Positions 1 to 8,714 of a stretch of 64,000 nt of DNA are shown here, in pieces; within the stretch, counting starts at the first letter, position 1; each line of letters begins with the position of its first letter. The translations under genes were made by a program, and so were the position numbers. A model generated the notes under the pieces. That model saw only the letters and a program-made list of their open reading frames with translations, made no database searches and was not told where the DNA came from. This DNA is from Oscillospiraceae bacterium (GTDB taxonomy: Bacteria > Bacillota > Clostridia > Oscillospirales > Oscillospiraceae): assembly GCA_902761635.1 (NCBI GenBank), contig CACWLG010000006.1:35490-99489 (forward strand), read 5' to 3'.

Positions 1-18
1 ATTTGGACGCTCACTTAA

Positions 19-96
19 GTACATCTGCGAAAAAGTGCCTTTATCAGAACCCAAATTTTCTCAGGATCTGCTCTTGCCGAATTATGCGGTATTGCC
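19..96 (+). repeat. MITE-like repeat, copy A (right half)
   Basis: From GTACATCTGCG to the terminal TTATGCGGTATTGCC this stretch matches, almost base for base, the reverse complement of the copy at 17340-17460. Bases 1-18 do not match that copy, so the left half is missing or rearranged here. It lies just downstream of the zinc-ribbon gene that ends at 129. Confidence 0.8.
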
Positions 97-128
97 CTTG
101 TTTAATCGTTCTTATGAAAGCGCTTGTA

Positions 129-1166
129 TCAGGACAGGCCGGAGCTGTCCGCCTCTCTCATGGCAGGCAGTTCAGCGCCTGCTGACGGGTCGGGAAGTAT
201 GATACCCGCTGCCGGTCCGGGCCCGGGGCCGGGGCCGGGATCAGAAACTGACGGCGCGGCCGGAGCGCCCGGGATGCCGGGCTCATGTGTATGACTCACG
301 ACCACGGCAGGCTCCACATATTCACCGGGCCTGACCGGGGGCGCAACAGAGGTGCCGTCCCAATCCGTGTAAGCCCTGGAAACATCCGGGGGAGGCGGAT
401 TGGGAGAATCGCAGCTCGGGTAGTCCCAATACCAGGGGTAATCCCAGTAGCAGGGATCATCCCAATAGCAGGGATCATACCAGCAATAGCTGTTGTACCA
501 GTCCCAAACGGACCAGCTGCATTTCTGCTGGGCAGGCTGATAGGTCCAGATCTTGGCAATTTCCGAATAGACAGGGCCGCCGTCACCATTGAAGCAGGCC
601 TGCACCTGGCAGCCGTTCATCCAGGAAGGGATGCCGCTGAGAGACAGGGTGTCGGAGCTGGAGCCCGAGACATAGAGTCCCGAAACCCTGCGGGGAGCTT
701 CTGCCGCCGTGGTAATGAGGCTCGCGTCAACGTTCGCGATGTACCAGGTGACCGACGTCGCGTTGTCCGCATGCGCAATGAATACGCAGGAGCCGCCGTA
801 CGGGACGGACTCACTTGTAGGACTCTTGGTGACGCGCACCTTGCCCGGCTGGGAGGCGCCGCCGGATGTTGTGTTGAAGGGGCCCGGAGCTGCAGCAGTG
901 GCAGGGGAGGGAGCCTTGGCCGCTGCGGTGTCGGCGGCCGGAGACGCTTCGGGCTTTGCCGCGGTCACAGCTGCTGCCGTTTCAGACGCCGGCTGACTTG
1001 CAGCATCGGGATGTATCACTTTCTCACCGCAGTACTGGCAGACCTTGCTGTCCGCAGGGATCTGCTTGCCGCACATACGGCAGAACAGAACCTCGTCAGC
1101 AAAGGCCTGGATACCGAGAGAGAAAAGAAAAACAAGCGCAAGGCACAGACAACATACACGCTTCAT
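129..1166 (-). CDS. Secreted zinc-ribbon protein with aromatic repeat
   Basis: This 345-aa protein starts at the ATG at 1166, behind AAAGGTGG. Residues 1-23 form a signal peptide (MKRVCCLC... ending AFA). A CxxC-x10-CxxC zinc ribbon follows (CRMCGK, CQYCGEK), then an Ala/Pro-rich linker and a region of about 90 residues resembling a bacterial Ig-like fold (VTWYIAN, DTLSLSGIPSWMNG). Next comes a short Trp/Tyr/Asp/Cys repeat (DPCYWDDPCYWDYPWYWDYP) and a Pro/Gly tail with PGPGPGPG. It is probably exported and surface-associated. I do not recognise a family, and the function is unknown. It is transcribed alone from the promoter at 1251-1279. Confidence 0.75.
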   Translation of the reverse strand: MKRVCCLCLALVFLFSLGIQAFADEVLFCRMCGKQIPADSKVCQYCGEKVIHPDAASQPASETAAAVTAAKPEASPAADTAAAKAPSPATAAAPGPFNTTSGGASQPGKVRVTKSPTSESVPYGGSCVFIAHADNATSVTWYIANVDASLITTAAEAPRRVSGLYVSGSSSDTLSLSGIPSWMNGCQVQACFNGDGGPVYSEIAKIWTYQPAQQKCSWSVWDWYNSYCWYDPCYWDDPCYWDYPWYWDYPSCDSPNPPPPDVSRAYTDWDGTSVAPPVRPGEYVEPAVVVSHTHEPGIPGAPAAPSVSDPGPGPGPGPAAGIILPDPSAGAELPAMREADSSGLS

Positions 1167-1250
1167 AATCCATTCCCACCTTTCAAAACAAGAAAGCGCG
1201 ATTCGCACATTTTGGCGTACATAACAAAAACACATACAACCTATAGTATC

Positions 1251-1279
1251 ATTATATGCGAAATCAACGCAGAATGCAA
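1251..1279 (-). promoter_or_regulatory. Sigma-A promoter of the zinc-ribbon gene
   Basis: On the minus strand, TTGCAT (1274-1279), a 17-nt spacer and TATAAT (1251-1256). The predicted leader to the ATG at 1166 is about 78 nt. Confidence 0.7.
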
Positions 1280-1361
1280 GTGACAATCCGGAGAATACTC
1301 GGGGTTATATTGAAAACGAAATTGAAAGCAGCGTTTACAGCAGAAGCACGCATCGGAAAGA

Positions 1362-2240
1362 TTACAGAACGTAGAGACGATCCTCCTCGGGCGCTTTGCC
1401 GGACGGAAGCGTCTGCTCCCGGGCATAGTCCCGCGGATTCATGCCCACACTCGTCCGAAAAACACGGGCAAAATAGTTGGCATTTGCAAATCCGCAGGCA
1501 TCCGAAATGAACTGGATCGAATGCTGTCCCTGCCGAAGCAGGAGCTTCGCATTTTCAATGCGCACCTGCGTCAGGTATTTTCCCGGGGTGAAACCGGTAT
1601 ATTTGCAGAAGCAGCGGGTCAGGTATTCCTGACTCACCTCAAGCCGGTCGGCAAGCTCGGCGATCCCTTCCAGAAAGGCATAATCCCGCCGAATGATCCC
1701 GAGGGCAGCTTCCACAACAGGCGGCAGCGCACGTTTTCCGACCGGCCCGGCGGTGCCGGTATCATAGAGACTCATAAGCAGGCCATAGGCATACTCAGAG
1801 GCTTGGCGGGCCGGAAGCGCTTTACCGGGCCGCACGGACAACAGCCGCAGCATACGGGCTGCGGGCTCACCGCCGCGCTCAAAAAACAGACCGCCCTTCT
1901 CTCTGCAGGAGCGAAACACACGTTCAGCGTTGAGACCGCACAGAGAAATCAGACACAGCCTGCAGTCCTCTGTGGGAAGAAGCGTCAGCTCGTCATCCCG
2001 TTCAAAAACAGCAGCCTGCCCCGTGCTGAGGGGAAGGCTGTGTTCACCGGCGGCGATTTGCAGCTCGCCGGACAGGGGCGCCAGGATCCGCCAGAGCCCC
2101 TGGGTATCAGGCAGCTCCCGTACCTCGCCGGCGTGCAGGGACAGCACACAGGCTTCGGAAACGCCTAAAAGCTCCGAGAGAAAATCTCCCGGAGCTTCCA
2201 GATGGATCATTTGTACGGCTGAATCGTCCGGCGTGCGCAT
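1362..2240 (-). CDS. AraC-family transcriptional regulator
   Basis: This 292-aa protein has a cupin-like N-terminal sensing half (about residues 1-160, unassigned ligand) and a C-terminal AraC/XylS double helix-turn-helix (about 185-285: ELADRLEVSQEYLTRCFCKY, then ISDACGFANANYFARVFR and the typical GMNPRDYAR). Its ATG shares one base with the stop codon of the upstream ABC ATPase (TGATG), so translation is probably coupled. AraC regulators of this shape often control sugar uptake, which fits a sugar-importer type ATPase partner. The target genes are not visible here. Confidence 0.88.
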   Translation of the reverse strand: MRTPDDSAVQMIHLEAPGDFLSELLGVSEACVLSLHAGEVRELPDTQGLWRILAPLSGELQIAAGEHSLPLSTGQAAVFERDDELTLLPTEDCRLCLISLCGLNAERVFRSCREKGGLFFERGGEPAARMLRLLSVRPGKALPARQASEYAYGLLMSLYDTGTAGPVGKRALPPVVEAALGIIRRDYAFLEGIAELADRLEVSQEYLTRCFCKYTGFTPGKYLTQVRIENAKLLLRQGQHSIQFISDACGFANANYFARVFRTSVGMNPRDYAREQTLPSGKAPEEDRLYVL

Positions 2241-3340
2241 CAGTGGCAGATGGCAAGCTCGGTATCCTTGTCGAAGAAGTGGACCTTTGCCATGTCGACG
2301 GGAACCTTGACAACATCCTCCTTCGGCTCTTCAACCGCGGAGGACATACGGACGATAACCTTCTGATCACCGACATAGACGTAGAGGTTGGTCTCAGCGC
2401 CCAGCAGCTCGCAGAAGTCGACCTTGGCGGTGATGCCGTTGCCGGCGTTGAGCTGGTCGAAGGTGAGGAAGTTCTCAGGACGCACGCCGAAGATGACGGT
2501 CTTGCCCACATAGGGCTTGAGAGCTTCGTGCTTGAAAGCGGGGATCTCCAGCTTGTCGTTGTTGAGGATCGCGAAAAGCTTTCCGCCCTCGGCAGCGATC
2601 TTGACATCCAGGAAGTTCATCTGGGGAGAGCCGATGAAGCCTGCCACAAACAGATTGCAGGGGGAGTCATACAGCACCTTCGGGGTATCAAACTGCTGGA
2701 TCAGACCGTCTTTCATAACGACGATGCGGTCGCCCATTGTCATGGCCTCAGTCTGGTCGTGCGTAACGTAGACGAAGGTGGTATCCAGACGGCGGTGCAG
2801 ACGTGCGATCTCGCTGCGCATGGAGGTACGCAGCTTGGCGTCGAGGTTGCTGAGCGGCTCGTCAAGCAGGAAGACGGCGGGGTTGCGCACCATGGCGCGG
2901 CCCAGGGCGACACGCTGACGCTGACCGCCGGACAGAGCCTTGGGCTTGCGCTCAAGCAGGTGCTCCAGGTCAAGGATCTTGGCGGCCTCATGGACGCGCT
3001 TGTCGATCTCATCCTTCGGAACCTTGCGCAGAGTCAGACCGAAAGCGATGTTTTTATAAACGCTCATGTGGGGGTAGAGAGCATAGTTCTGGAAAACCAT
3101 GGCAATGTCACGGTCTTTGGGCGGAACCTGGTTGACCAGCCTGTCGCCGATGTACAGCTCGCCGCTGGAGATGGACTCCAGACCCGCGATCATACGAAGC
3201 GTGGTGGATTTGCCGCAGCCGGAGGGGCCGACCAGAATGATAAATTCCTTGTCCTTGATCTCAAGGTTCAGGTTCGGGACGACAGGCCTGTCGGCACCGT
3301 CATAAATCTTGGTTACGTTTCTGAAGCTGATGGAAGCCAT
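2240..3340 (-). CDS. ugpC: ABC transporter ATPase, MsmK/UgpC/MalK type
   Basis: This 366-aa ATPase starts at the ATG at 3340, behind AGGAGGA; the reading frame extends 22 codons further up without a better start. It shows Walker A (GPSGCGKSTT), Q-loop (VFQNYALYPHMSV), signature (LSGGQRQRVALGRA), Walker B (VFLLDEPLSNLDAK) and the switch His (YVTHDQTEAMTMGD), followed by the C-terminal OB-fold regulatory domain of the CUT1 sugar-importer ATPases. No permease or binding protein is adjacent, so it is probably a shared ATPase serving several sugar importers, as MsmX/MsmK do. That sharing role is inference. The gene is co-transcribed with the AraC regulator. Confidence 0.9.
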   Translation of the reverse strand: MASISFRNVTKIYDGADRPVVPNLNLEIKDKEFIILVGPSGCGKSTTLRMIAGLESISSGELYIGDRLVNQVPPKDRDIAMVFQNYALYPHMSVYKNIAFGLTLRKVPKDEIDKRVHEAAKILDLEHLLERKPKALSGGQRQRVALGRAMVRNPAVFLLDEPLSNLDAKLRTSMRSEIARLHRRLDTTFVYVTHDQTEAMTMGDRIVVMKDGLIQQFDTPKVLYDSPCNLFVAGFIGSPQMNFLDVKIAAEGGKLFAILNNDKLEIPAFKHEALKPYVGKTVIFGVRPENFLTFDQLNAGNGITAKVDFCELLGAETNLYVYVGDQKVIVRMSSAVEEPKEDVVKVPVDMAKVHFFDKDTELAICH

Positions 3341-3396
3341 GCTGTATCCTCCTGTCAATGATATTTTGATTCGCACTGCTGCGTTCTTATGTCTAT

Positions 3397-3425
3397 AAGA
3401 TAGCATTTCTCCTCTGCGAAAGCAA
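3397..3425 (-). promoter_or_regulatory. Candidate promoter of the ABC ATPase-AraC operon
   Basis: On the minus strand, TTGCTT (3420-3425), a 17-nt spacer and TATCTT (3397-3402). Moderate match only. Confidence 0.45.
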
Positions 3426-3473
3426 GTCTATTTTCTTGACAAAAGGATAAAAAATTGATCTTCTATTCTTCGC

Positions 3474-3502
3474 TTGCTCTTGAGACGGCACTATGATATA
3501 AT
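3474..3502 (+). promoter_or_regulatory. Promoter of the BMP-fusion gene
   Basis: TTGCTC (3474-3479), a 17-nt spacer and a perfect TATAAT (3497-3502), 35 nt before the start codon at 3537. Confidence 0.6.
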
Positions 3503-3536
3503 CTGACGCAAATCAAGAAGCGGAAAGGATTGTTTT

Positions 3537-5462
3537 ATGGCTGACACGACATATCAGCAGGCGCATAAGCTTGGCCTGAAGGAAATGAAGGCGCGCATGG
3601 CAAAGCATGAGGACCCCTATCTCCCGTCTTTGGAGGAGACGCTTTCACATGTGAGCAGCCTGAGCGAGACGGATCTCGGGAGTGTCCGCATTGATATAGA
3701 TCAGATCGTCGGCACCCGCAGCACAGCCCGGCGGGAGGCATTTTCTCCGTCCTTTTATCCGCTGCTGGATGACAGCAGTGAGTTCGCGGCCAAGTGGTCG
3801 GCCCTGGCCAAATCCCACCTGAAGGAAGGAATCCGGGACGCCATTGTGGCGGTGGAGTATCTCAACTGTTTTTACGTGGTTGAGGGGCATAAGCGCGTAT
3901 CCGTGCTGCGATATTTCGGCGCGACCACCGTGCAGGCTGAGGTCAAGCGTCTCCTGCCGCCCCGCAGCGATGAGAACGAAATTGCGGTCTATTACGAGTT
4001 TCTGGACTTTTATAAAACCACACACATCAACTATATCCGCTTCAGCCGCCTCGGGGCGTATCCGGCCATGCTCAAGCTCCTGTGCGGGGATGAGCTGACC
4101 GCCTGGGATGAGGACAGACGGCGCGGCTTTTATGCAGATGTCGTGCGTTTTCGCAAGGCTTACGCGGGCTCTGCCCTCAGCGGCAGCCTTACCCAGGATG
4201 AGGCGCTGCTGCGTTATATGGAGATCTTTGGCGCAGAGAGCCTTTCAAGCCGGTCACCGGCCGAGCTGAAGGCAGACCTCACGGTCATTGCGCCCGAGCT
4301 CAAAAGCGTGGAAAACGAGAGCGAGCCCATCCTGGTGACAGACCCTGCCGAGGCGCAGCCGCGCAGCATCATCAGCCGGATCGTACACCCGAGCGTCAAA
4401 AAGCTCAATGCGGCATTTCTGCACGACAAGGAGCCTGAGAGCTCTTACTGGACCTATGCCCATGAACAGGGGAGACTGGCGGCCCAGGAGGCTCTGGGCG
4501 AGCGTGTTGAGACGCAGAGCGTTTTCAATATGCTGGAGCAGGATTTTGACACAGTCATCAAGGAGCTCGCAGACAAAGGGGTGGATCTGGTTTTCAGCAC
4601 CACGCCGAGGCTTCTGAAAAACACCCTGAGCGCAGCGGCAGCCCTTCCGAACGTAAAGTTTCTCAATTGCTCGCTCAACGTCAGCCATCCCATCCTCCGC
4701 TGCTACTACCCCAGAATGTATGAGGCTAAATTTTTGACCGGTGTGATCGCCGGGGCGCTCAGTGAAAAGCGCAATATCGGCTATATCTGCGATTATCCGA
4801 TATACAGCATGCCCGCGTCCATCAATGCCTTCGCGCTGGGCGTGCAGATGGTGAATCCTCATGCCCGCGTGCTGCTGGAATGGTCCACGGTACAGGGGGC
4901 GGATATCGACAGATTTTTTGCCGAATACGGTGTTACGGCGGTCTCCGGCCAGGACAGCCTGATCCGGGACGAGCGCCGCGATAAGACGGGAGTCTTTCTC
5001 TGGCAGGGCAAGCAGCAGGTCAATGTGGCAAGCTCACTCTGGGACTGGGGTACGTTCTATCGAAAAATCCTCGAATCTGTGCTGGACGGTTCCTGGGATG
5101 AGTTCAAAAGCACCAGCGACGCGGGGCAGACCATCAACTACTGGTGGGGGCTGTCCTCCGGTGTCGTGGATGTGCGCCTGGGCGACAAGGTCCCGGCGGA
5201 GACTGCCCGCCTTGTAAGGCTGCTGCGCGAGAGCATCATGAACGGCAGCTTTCGGCCCTTTGACGGCCCCATCTACGACCAGAAGGGGGAGCTGCGCATT
5301 GCGGAAGGGGAGATCCTGAACCCCCATCAGATCCTGGTGATGGACTGGCTGGTGGAGAACGTCGACGGCGAAATCCCCAAGATTGAACAGCTTACGCCGC
5401 CGGCGCAGGAGCTTGTGAAGATCCAGGGTGTGCTGAAGGACGATGGGGATAAGGCGCAGTAA
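3537..5462 (+). CDS. ParB-like domain fused to BMP/PnrA-type binding domain
   Basis: This 641-aa protein starts at 3537 behind GGAAAGGA and has no signal peptide or lipobox. The N-terminal part (about residues 50-150) contains VVEGHKRVSVLRYFGA, resembling the ParB/Srx-type nucleotide-binding motif. The C-terminal part (about 285-560) resembles BMP/PnrA nucleoside-binding lipoproteins (AAFLHDKEPESSYWTYAHEQG, DLVFSTTPRLL, EAKFLTGVIAGALS, NIGYICDYPIY). Such binding domains normally lie outside the cell, so a leaderless version is probably a cytoplasmic sensor or scavenger. It is transcribed alone. Binding of nucleosides is inferred from the fold, not shown. Confidence 0.75.
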   Translation: MADTTYQQAHKLGLKEMKARMAKHEDPYLPSLEETLSHVSSLSETDLGSVRIDIDQIVGTRSTARREAFSPSFYPLLDDSSEFAAKWSALAKSHLKEGIRDAIVAVEYLNCFYVVEGHKRVSVLRYFGATTVQAEVKRLLPPRSDENEIAVYYEFLDFYKTTHINYIRFSRLGAYPAMLKLLCGDELTAWDEDRRRGFYADVVRFRKAYAGSALSGSLTQDEALLRYMEIFGAESLSSRSPAELKADLTVIAPELKSVENESEPILVTDPAEAQPRSIISRIVHPSVKKLNAAFLHDKEPESSYWTYAHEQGRLAAQEALGERVETQSVFNMLEQDFDTVIKELADKGVDLVFSTTPRLLKNTLSAAAALPNVKFLNCSLNVSHPILRCYYPRMYEAKFLTGVIAGALSEKRNIGYICDYPIYSMPASINAFALGVQMVNPHARVLLEWSTVQGADIDRFFAEYGVTAVSGQDSLIRDERRDKTGVFLWQGKQQVNVASSLWDWGTFYRKILESVLDGSWDEFKSTSDAGQTINYWWGLSSGVVDVRLGDKVPAETARLVRLLRESIMNGSFRPFDGPIYDQKGELRIAEGEILNPHQILVMDWLVENVDGEIPKIEQLTPPAQELVKIQGVLKDDGDKAQ

Positions 5463-5513
5463 GAAAAGACATAAAAAAGGGCCCGCCGTTTTGCAGCATT
5501 CTGCGTTTTTTAG

Positions 5514-5539
5514 ACGGGTCGATCTGGGGATCGACCCGT
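5514..5539. terminator. 11-bp perfect hairpin between convergent genes
   Basis: ACGGGTCGATC (5514-5524), a TGGG loop and GATCGACCCGT (5529-5539), lying between the converging BMP-fusion and DUF554 genes. The T-tracts beside it are short, so termination is plausible rather than certain. Confidence 0.5.
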
Positions 5540-5578
5540 ACGGTTTTGCATCAATATGCATTTTGAGACAGCCCCTTT

Positions 5579-6304
5579 TCAGAAGGACCAGGGGAGATAG
5601 GCGGCAAGGATTGCAAAAACCACCGCCGGGAGCGTATTGGCCACGCGGATCATTTTTCCCCAGACGAGATTGACTCCCACGCAAAAGATCAGGATGGAAC
5701 CGATGAGAGACAGATAAGCGATGGCCAGATCCGTCATGATCGGGGAGACCAGTCGTGCCAAAAGGGTGACGCTTCCCTCAAAGGCAAAAACCGGGATGGC
5801 GGAAAAAGCGCATCCCTTCCCGAGAGAGGATGTCATGACCGCAATGATTATGAAGTCCAGCACGGCCTTGACGGCGAGCGTGGAATAATCCCCCAGGATC
5901 CCATCCTGGATGGCCCCGACGATCGCCATGGCGCCGATGCACACCGTCAGCGAGGCTGTGACAAAAGCATTTACGAATTGTTTGTCTCCGGCATTCCCGG
6001 TTTTCCGCTTCAGCCATTCGCCGAATCGCTCGAAGCCCTTTTCGATCCCGATCAGCTCACCGATCACGGTCCCGATCGCAAGACAGAGTACCACAAGCAT
6101 GGATTTGCCGCTCACGATGGCGCCGCCGGCCATTGCCAGCATACCCTGCATGGCGCCGGCAATGGCGATAAAAAGCACACTGACACCGCAGGCCTTGTTC
6201 AGAGCATCCTGTTGTTCCTGCCGAAAAAGCTTCCCGGTGAAATGACCGACGGCGCCGCCGGCAATGATGGCTGCGCTGTTGATGATGGTTCCTGTTCCGA
6301 TCAT
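5579..6304 (-). CDS. DUF554 family membrane protein
   Basis: This 241-aa protein starts at the ATG at 6304, behind AGGAGACAGGAT. It is almost entirely hydrophobic with about six to seven predicted membrane segments and Gly-rich turns. The N-terminus (GTGTIINSAAIIAGGAVGHF) and the IGELIGIEKGFERFG segment are characteristic of DUF554 (YdfK/YqgA) proteins. The family is described as a putative transporter with no established substrate. It is a single-gene unit, convergent with the BMP fusion. Confidence 0.88.
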   Translation of the reverse strand: MIGTGTIINSAAIIAGGAVGHFTGKLFRQEQQDALNKACGVSVLFIAIAGAMQGMLAMAGGAIVSGKSMLVVLCLAIGTVIGELIGIEKGFERFGEWLKRKTGNAGDKQFVNAFVTASLTVCIGAMAIVGAIQDGILGDYSTLAVKAVLDFIIIAVMTSSLGKGCAFSAIPVFAFEGSVTLLARLVSPIMTDLAIAYLSLIGSILIFCVGVNLVWGKMIRVANTLPAVVFAILAAYLPWSF

Positions 6305-6379
6305 ATCCTGTCTCCTGTATCGTTTATTGCCGGCAGATTATATCACATGCCGGTTTATTCCACAAGGGCAAGCCCGTGA

Positions 6380-6427
6380 GGCAAAGGAACAACCACCCAA
6401 TGATAAACGGGTGGTTGTTCCTTCGCC
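6380..6427 (-). terminator. Terminator-like hairpin after glgB
   Basis: GGCAAAGGAACAACCACCC (6380-6398) and GGGTGGTTGTTCCTTCGCC (6409-6427) form a 19-bp stem with one mismatch and a 10-nt loop, 18 nt beyond the glgB stop. There is no long U-tract, so it may act mainly as an mRNA 3'-end stabiliser. Confidence 0.6.
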
Positions 6428-6444
6428 ATATGGGACGCTCTTCT

Positions 6445-8526
6445 TTATTTTTTCAAAAACGCGATGATTTCGTCAAAGGATTTGCCGCTCTTTTTGACGG
6501 CCTTCAGGATCGCGGTCTCCTCCTTGGTCAGGCTTTTTTTCGGCTTCTTTTCTTCCGTTTCCGGAGCGCTTTCTTTGACAGCCTTTTTCCTTGCTGCGGC
6601 TGCCGGATTCTTCAACGGCTGAACATAATTGAAGGTGAACGCCGATACCGAGAAGGGCGGTACGTCAAATTCAATGGAGTATTCCTTCCCGTCCCAGGGG
6701 ATCGGGTCAGCCTTGACGACCTGCACGGGATAGGCTCCGCTGCCGCCGAAGACCGCATCGTCGCTGTTGAGCACCTGATGATAGGTTCCCCTGCAGAGGG
6801 CGCCGATCCGGTGCTTCGGATAAGGTACGGGAGAGAAGTTGAAATGGAAGAGAAGGCACTGCTTTTTATCCGTGCTCATGCGGCAGAAGCTGAGCATATT
6901 GTGTGAGGCGTCCGCACCGTTGATCCACTCAAAGCCGCGTTCTTCGCAGTCGTTTTCAAACAGAGACGGGTAGTTGCGGTACATGGCCAGCAGCGCCCGC
7001 ACATAGTTGTTCAGCGCCCGGTGCGCAGGCTCCTGATCCAGCAGGTACCAGTCGAGACTGCGCTCCTCGCTCCACTCCCGAAGCTGCGCAAAGTCCTGAC
7101 CCATGAAGAGAAGCTTCTTTCCCGGGTGGGCCATCATCAGACCATAGGCCAGACGGAGATTGCCGAACTTGTCCTCCATGCTGCCGGGCATCTTGTTGAT
7201 CATGGAGCCCTTCATATGCACCACCTCATCGTGGGAGAAGGGGAGTACATAGTTTTCACTGAAAGCATAGGTGAAGCTGAAGGTCACGTTGTTGTGGACG
7301 AACTGACGCATATAGGGATCGGCCTTCAGGTATTCCAGAACGTCGTGCATCCAGCCCATATTCCACTTGAAGGTGAAACCGAGTCCTCCGTCCTCCGGCG
7401 CTCTGGATACCATCGGGAAGGCGGTCGATTCCTCGGCGATGACCATGGCCCCCGGCACGCGCTGCTTGATGATGGAGTTGAGGTGCTTGAGAAACTCAAT
7501 GGCGTCATAGTTGATGTTGCCGCCGTCTGCGTTGGGAATCCACTGGCCGTCCTTCTTCCCGTAATCCAGATACAGCATGGAGGCCACGGCATCCACACGC
7601 AGGCCGTCCACATGGTATTTCTCCAGCCAGAACAGGGCGTTTGCAATCAGGAAATTCTTGACCTGCGGACGCTGATAATTGAAGATATAGGTACCCCAGT
7701 CGGGATGCTCGCCGAGTCTGGGGTCTGCATGCTCATACTCGGCGTAGCCGTCAAAGCGCGCCAGACCGTAGGCGTCCCGCGGGAAATGGGCCGGCACCCA
7801 GTCCAGAATCACGCCGATGCCTTCCTTGTGAAGGTAGTCCACCAGGTACATGAAATCCTCCGCCTCGCCGTAGCGCGCGGTCGGGGCATAGTAGCTTGTG
7901 ACCTGATAGCCCCAGGAGCCGTCAAAGGGATGCTCCGCAATGCCGATCAGCTCCACATGGGTATAACCCATGTAATTGACATATTCGGCCAGCTCCGGCG
8001 CCAGATCGCGGTATTTGCGGAAGCCGCAGTTAGCCCCGCTCTCGTCCTTCTTCCAGGAGCCGAGATGGACTTCATAGATGGACATCGGCCTTTTTGTCGG
8101 ATCCTGCTCCCTGCGGGAAGCCATCCAGACCTCGTCCTGCCAGTCATAGGAGGACAAATCTGCCACGATGGAGGCAGTCTCCGGGCGAAGCTGGCTCTGG
8201 TTTGCGTAGGGGTCCGCCTTGAACAGAATGTCACCCTTTTGGGTCTCCACGGCAAATTTGTAAAGCGCATGTGCTCCAAGGCCCGGAATGAACAGGTCAT
8301 AGATCCCGGATTCCGCAAGCAGATTCATCCGGTTTTGACCGGCGTTCCAGCCGTTAAAATCTCCGACTACGCTGACCGAGCGCGCATTCGGGGCCCATAC
8401 GGCGAAGTAGACGCCATTTTGACCCTCTTCCTCAGCCGGGTGAGCGCCGAGCTTTTCATAGACCGTGTAATGCGTCCCTCTGCCGAACAGGTAGATGTCC
8501 AAATCTGAGATACGGTGCTGCAACAT
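6445..8526 (-). CDS. glgB: 1,4-alpha-glucan branching enzyme
   Basis: This 693-aa GH13 enzyme moves alpha-1,4-glucan segments to form alpha-1,6 branches in glycogen. It starts at the ATG at 8526, behind GGGAGGAG. An N-terminal CBM48-like domain (VYFAVWAPNARSVSVVGDFN) precedes the catalytic barrel with HPFDGSWGYQVTSYYAPTAR, the nucleophile in DGLRVDAVASML, the acid/base Glu in VIAEEST and the third acid in FSHDEVVHMKGS. After the beta domain there is an unusual tail of about 65 residues rich in Lys, Ala and Glu that ends in a small helical segment (TKEETAILKAVKKSGKSF). No other glg gene is adjacent, so it is an orphan unit here. Confidence 0.93.
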   Translation of the reverse strand: MLQHRISDLDIYLFGRGTHYTVYEKLGAHPAEEEGQNGVYFAVWAPNARSVSVVGDFNGWNAGQNRMNLLAESGIYDLFIPGLGAHALYKFAVETQKGDILFKADPYANQSQLRPETASIVADLSSYDWQDEVWMASRREQDPTKRPMSIYEVHLGSWKKDESGANCGFRKYRDLAPELAEYVNYMGYTHVELIGIAEHPFDGSWGYQVTSYYAPTARYGEAEDFMYLVDYLHKEGIGVILDWVPAHFPRDAYGLARFDGYAEYEHADPRLGEHPDWGTYIFNYQRPQVKNFLIANALFWLEKYHVDGLRVDAVASMLYLDYGKKDGQWIPNADGGNINYDAIEFLKHLNSIIKQRVPGAMVIAEESTAFPMVSRAPEDGGLGFTFKWNMGWMHDVLEYLKADPYMRQFVHNNVTFSFTYAFSENYVLPFSHDEVVHMKGSMINKMPGSMEDKFGNLRLAYGLMMAHPGKKLLFMGQDFAQLREWSEERSLDWYLLDQEPAHRALNNYVRALLAMYRNYPSLFENDCEERGFEWINGADASHNMLSFCRMSTDKKQCLLFHFNFSPVPYPKHRIGALCRGTYHQVLNSDDAVFGGSGAYPVQVVKADPIPWDGKEYSIEFDVPPFSVSAFTFNYVQPLKNPAAAARKKAVKESAPETEEKKPKKSLTKEETAILKAVKKSGKSFDEIIAFLKK

Positions 8527-8640
8527 GTGATTCTCCTCCCATTTTATAGTATATCCGAAAACATATATGCAGACAGAATATGACCCGGGGGAAAAAACCG
8601 GTTTGCTGTTTTGATTATACACGACAGCGCTGTGTCCTGC

Positions 8641-8687
8641 AAGAAAAAAAGAACCCCGTTCATCAGAAATGCTCCGACAAACGGGGT
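8641..8687 (-). terminator. Intrinsic terminator of the exonuclease gene
   Basis: On the minus strand, ACCCCGTT and AACGGGGT pair across a 19-nt loop and are followed by TTCTTTTTTTCTT, 28 nt after the stop at 8715. Confidence 0.75.
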
Positions 8688-8714
8688 GCAGATGCAATTT
8701 GTACGCCTGACCGC

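Noticed and set aside
285..1283. A 332-codon open frame on the plus strand
   Set aside because: It is opposite a gene with a clear signal peptide, SD and promoter; Arg/Gly/His-rich shadow composition.
7021..8508. A 495-codon open frame on the plus strand
   Set aside because: It lies wholly inside glgB on the opposite strand, has no family features or SD, and reads as the antisense shadow of a GC-rich gene.
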